From: Taeniopygia guttata
Taxonomy: Eukaryota; Chordata; Aves; Passeriformes; Estrildidae
Length of the DNA stretch: 64,000 nt
NCBI RefSeq assembly: GCF_048771995.1
Contig: NC_133027.1
Coordinates: forward strand, 99,508,501-99,572,500
Direction: 5' to 3'
Shown here: positions 60,427 to 64,000 of the stretch, one piece after another
How the letters are laid out: every line of letters starts with the position of its first letter
Numbering within the stretch: the stretch's first letter is position 1
Translations under genes and position numbers: made by a program
Notes under the pieces: model-generated
What the model was told of the DNA's origin: nothing
Databases searched by the model: none
The model's input: the letters and a program-made list of their open reading frames with translations, nothing else

Positions 60427-61948
60427 CTACAGGAAAAGAAGAGGGAGAAACATTACTACTCACCAATAAAAATGAAAACATTTTGTTGCACTTTGGATTT
60501 CAGTGTCATAATTAAGAATACTAGCACAAGACAGAAAACATTTTCCTTGTTTTCCATACCTGCCCACTTCCACACACAAATATTTCCTGTTTGTCAACAT
60601 CAATACAGAATTTACTTTTATAAGACATGAATCCAGTAAAGCTCTTACAGCAGAATGACCGAAAACCAAGATTTACCTAAAATTGTACTGAATCATTACT
60701 ATCAATACATACAACATCTGTGGACTACAAACCAAAAAAAGGCTCTACAAAATAGTATGCAATTCAGCTTCTCAGGTACTCCTGGTCCAAAAGAAATTAC
60801 CGTAGGGTCATTTTCATTAAGGCAGCGGAATTTGTACCTATTTTGAACAATTGTGTTTTTGTGCACATGTTATGTTATGAACTGACAACTGACACAAGAC
60901 TTCCAGATTTCACTTATTAGCAGATGAGCTACCACTACTGCAAAGTCCCAGTTATTAGCATTGACCTACCCAAATGGATGTACGACTGTGTGTTGTACCC
61001 CAAGAGACAAGGAAAAGATTTGGCAGAAAGAAGACTTTAGAAGAATAGTTTATTCATTTATATGGCTGATGTTTAGCTTGAACCTGAGAAATGTTGTCTA
61101 AATACAGGACAAATGCTCCAAACGCAAAGTAACTCAAAGCTTTGTAAAAACTAGAGAACACCATGAGTTTACATCAGAAGCTATGAAAAGTTTCAAGTCA
61201 TGTCAGAGTAATAACACCTCAAATAAAGTTTATTGCTTACTTTAAAGAGTCAATATGCATACAGATATTATTCCACAGCATATTCTTTATTTTCACTTGA
61301 TCACAAATTATTGTAATTTGACACTAGGTACTAAATTTAAAGTACATTTTCATTTCTAGATATATGCTATGCTACAACCTGAGAAGTCGTCTAGAAAAAA
61401 CAGTATTTATGATGAACACTGGATACAATCTAAACCGAAAAAAATAAATCAAACATTTCATAAGTGACAACCTAAAATGTAACAGCTTTTCTAATTTAGC
61501 TGTAATAGAAACTATATACAAACCAAACACAAACATGCAGTACATTATGGTGTGGGAAAAACCAAAACTGAGTAATTTGTATAATTCAACTAAATTGAAC
61601 AAAAATACAACTAAGATGTAAATTACTTTACAATGAGCAAACATTACCATCAAAACTATTATTTAATAACGTTCTCAAAAGAATAAGTTTTAAAACGCCT
61701 TTTTGCGTATTCCTGTTAAATTCCTGTTGTTGGTGACACAGGATTTGAAAAAAAGATCGAAATCTCAAATGGGAAGTTAAATCTTGCTAGACAGCTTAGG
61801 ATGCAATAACTGTAAAATCCCACAGCAGTTGAACTCCTAAGGAAGAGCGAGCTGTGTACAAACAATGTGTAGCATAACTAGAGCAAAGCCGAACAGTCTT
61901 CCCGGGCAGCAGCGGCGCAGCAGAGTCCTGGGCAGGGCCGCCGCGGTG
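60427..61948 (-). other. PPM1B: Proximal PPM1B 3' UTR and intron before the distal terminal exon
   Basis: This interval is 3' UTR if the 62.1-kb exon is used and intron if it is skipped. Minus-strand AATAAA at 61,229-61,234 could serve the proximal isoform. The sequence is AT-rich with no coding exon recognised; the 93-codon hydrophobic frame at 61,372-61,653 is attributed to AT composition. Confidence 0.5.
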
Positions 61949-62146
61949 TCAGGAGCGCTGCTGCTGCCCGCCGCCCGCGGCCGCGCCGTCCTGGGGCGGG
62001 CCCGGGCCCCGCAGCTGCGCCAGGCGGAACCCGCCCAGCAGCTCCTCCAGCAGGTGGCGGTAGTGGCCCCTGTGATTAATCCGCATCTGCCTCAGCGCCT
62101 CCGCCAACCTCCCCTGCGTTCCGCCTTCCTCGGCCGCGCCGGGCTC
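61949..62146 (-). CDS. PPM1B: PPM1B terminal exon, long isoform (C-terminal tail)
   Basis: From a CGAAG acceptor the minus strand encodes 65 residues and TGA: EPGAAEEGGTQGRLAEALRQ, then MRINHRGHYRHLLEELLGGF, then RLAQLRGPGPPQDGAAAGGG and QQQRS. Human PPM1B has SGSQGKLVEALRQMRINHRG, NYRQLLEEMLTSYRLA at this place, so identity is clear in the helical part. After RLAQ the bird tail becomes Gly/Pro/Ala-rich and stops, whereas human continues for about 45 residues. Phase is 0, matching the alternative exon at 60,426. The exon is strikingly GC- and CpG-rich inside AT-rich flanks, and a T23 tract lies just upstream of its acceptor on the minus strand. A missing or extra base in the GC-rich tail would change the end, so the exact C-terminus is less certain than the exon. 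Confidence 0.87.
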   Translation of the reverse strand, partial: EPGAAEEGGTQGRLAEALRQMRINHRGHYRHLLEELLGGFRLAQLRGPGPPQDGAAAGGGQQQRS

Positions 62147-64000
62147 CTTCGGTTGAGATTCAACACCCCAAAAAGATCAGCAGTTAAACTAAAAGTTTTT
62201 CTAACCATATTAAAAAAAAAAAAAAAAAAAAAAAGCAAACCGAAAATCCAATCTTTTTTTTACAAACTGAGAAAACAGCTCTCTATTTGAATGGGAAACA
62301 CCTTATTAGCAACATACAGCTCAGAACAATGTATTCCATGTTCATCCTTTTAAGAAATTCTAACTATGAAACCAGCATTTTTAATAATTTCAATTCATTT
62401 TGAGCCAGTCAAAGTACCTCCTCCCAATTAACTCCATATTTATTTCAAATGTCTTCGACAAATACAGATGATTCCCCCCCAACTTTGGTCATTTATCAGT
62501 GGAAAATTTTGAAAATTTAAGCTTCTTTAGCCACCAGGTCAATATATTTAATTGTGAATTTCTGCACAGCCAGTAGCAGCACAGTTCTGTGAAAAACTCA
62601 GACAACAGATAACAGTACTGACAGTAGTTTAGTTAAAGCATCACATCAAAACAAATATGCTCAGTGTCTCAGTGAACATTCTGATTTTTGCATGCATGAT
62701 GCTGGCAGAAAAGCAAGCAGCTACCCATGAGCATGGCGAATGCTTTGAGCAGATTGTGTATTGCCTGGAAAAATTAGCAGGTAGAACAGTTATTTAATGT
62801 CAAACCTGAAAACCTACAGTACAAAATCTGATCGCTGAGTGCTGATTAAGGAATGGAAGTCTCCTCAGCAAATCACCTACTTGGTTACAAGCCTTCAGCT
62901 GAAAAATGTGTTCTGTTTTTTGGTGATAGACTTACAGTGCTTTGACACTGATACGAGGTATTTTCACTTTCAAGTGCTAAAGCAGTACTGTTGCTTTAAG
63001 GGAACACTACATTTTCAATTATTACTATCTAGCAACTTATCAATCTAGACAAATGAAACTATCTCTGGAAGCTGGCAGATTTTGCAAGACATTAGAAGCA
63101 CAATCCAGACTGCCTTGTTTTCATGCTGACCTCATTTTATTGTTAAGTAGTCCAAACGCTTCCTAACTACAAGTACTGCTGTCATTCATTTACAAGCCTA
63201 GTAGCAGTATTGAGAAAATACCTTGGGATCAGTAAGATTTTGCATGCTCTACGTAATGTTGCTGCAATAAAAGCCCCAAGACTGATTAGCACATTCCAAG
63301 TTAAAATGGGGACAATTTTACCACAAAAAGGAGTATTACTGCATACAATGGCATCCTTCTAAGTTTAATTTGTTCAGGAAATAAGAGACATACTTAAACA
63401 GCGGTTTGCTGGTCTTAGTTGGAGATGTTTTGACTCCCACGTACTAGCATATTCAAATTCAAATATGAAAATAGTCAAGGGAATATTCAAGAATTCAATA
63501 TGCTCTTGCCTTCAAGAGCACAGAGAGAAGTAAGATAAAGAAGATAGTTTTAATGTATGAAATGGAACTGCTTTGATACCTTATAAGCACAATGTCAGAG
63601 AAAACCCAGGGCACCAAGAAGAAGCTACAGATGTACCCTGTTTCTTGGTTTGACAAAGAAAAAAAACTGAGTTATGTATATACTAGCTCATATTAATCAG
63701 TGCAACATAGCTGAAGACTTCCAGTTTTTTTAAATTCAGGGAACATTTAAATTCCATATTTTGTCTACTCCATCAGTTTTGCTCTGAGGTTGACATTAGC
63801 ACACATACACCCTGAAATTTCCACATTTCACAGTACCGAGATCTTTAAAAATTCTTTTGGCAGACTGAAGTGAATAATTTTGCTCCATGCAACACTGAAG
63901 AGTAAAAGCAATAAGCAATATAATGGCAGCCCTGAGGCTCCTAAGCAATTCAAATGCTGGTAGGAGTTGAATTAGCAATGCTGTTAGTGTTTGATATTCA
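62147..64000 (-). other. PPM1B: PPM1B intron (partial)
   Basis: AT-rich sequence upstream of the proximal terminal exon, reaching the right edge. No preceding PPM1B exon (human ...AVYSRLNPHRESDG) was recognised. An A23 run lies at 62,212-62,234. Confidence 0.6.

Overview
The window is nuclear DNA of a bird. The evidence is CR1 retroposon pieces in both orientations, compact introns, a CpG-island promoter in AT-rich surroundings, and four vertebrate genes in the order known from human chromosome 2p21: CAMKMT - PREPL - SLC3A1 - PPM1B. The bird lineage cannot be settled from the sequence. All gene models were built by eye from splice sites, codon phase and remembered human proteins.

Layout. (1) 1-17,359, minus strand: the first three coding exons of CAMKMT (calmodulin-lysine N-methyltransferase) with long introns; the rest of the gene lies off the left edge. 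(2) About 17.1-18.0 kb: a CpG island acting as the shared head-to-head promoter of CAMKMT and PREPL, with two copies of a YY1-type motif block. (3) 18,415-34,145, plus strand: a complete 14-exon PREPL model (753 codons) with the Ser-Asp-His triad kept, a probable GC-AG intron and an internal start matching the known short isoform. (4) 35,666-47,967, minus strand: complete 10-exon SLC3A1 (668 codons), the heavy subunit of the b0,+ cystine/dibasic amino-acid transporter, tail-to-tail with PREPL. (5) 48-58.6 kb: intergenic, with a few exon-like or ORF-like signals of unknown meaning. (6) 58.6-62.15 kb, minus strand: the 3' end of PPM1B, with two alternative terminal exons; the upstream phosphatase exons lie off the right edge.

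The genes do not form one pathway. Their link is conserved order. In human, SLC3A1 and PREPL are lost together in hypotonia-cystinuria syndrome, and larger deletions also take CAMKMT and PPM1B. No RNA gene, CRISPR array or intact mobile element was recognised. The points most worth a second look are the GC-AG intron in PREPL, the duplicated promoter block, the Asp-to-Gly change in the SLC3A1 glucosidase-like domain, the GC-rich shortened PPM1B tail, and the exon-like sequences at 57.0, 50.2 and 48.1 kb.
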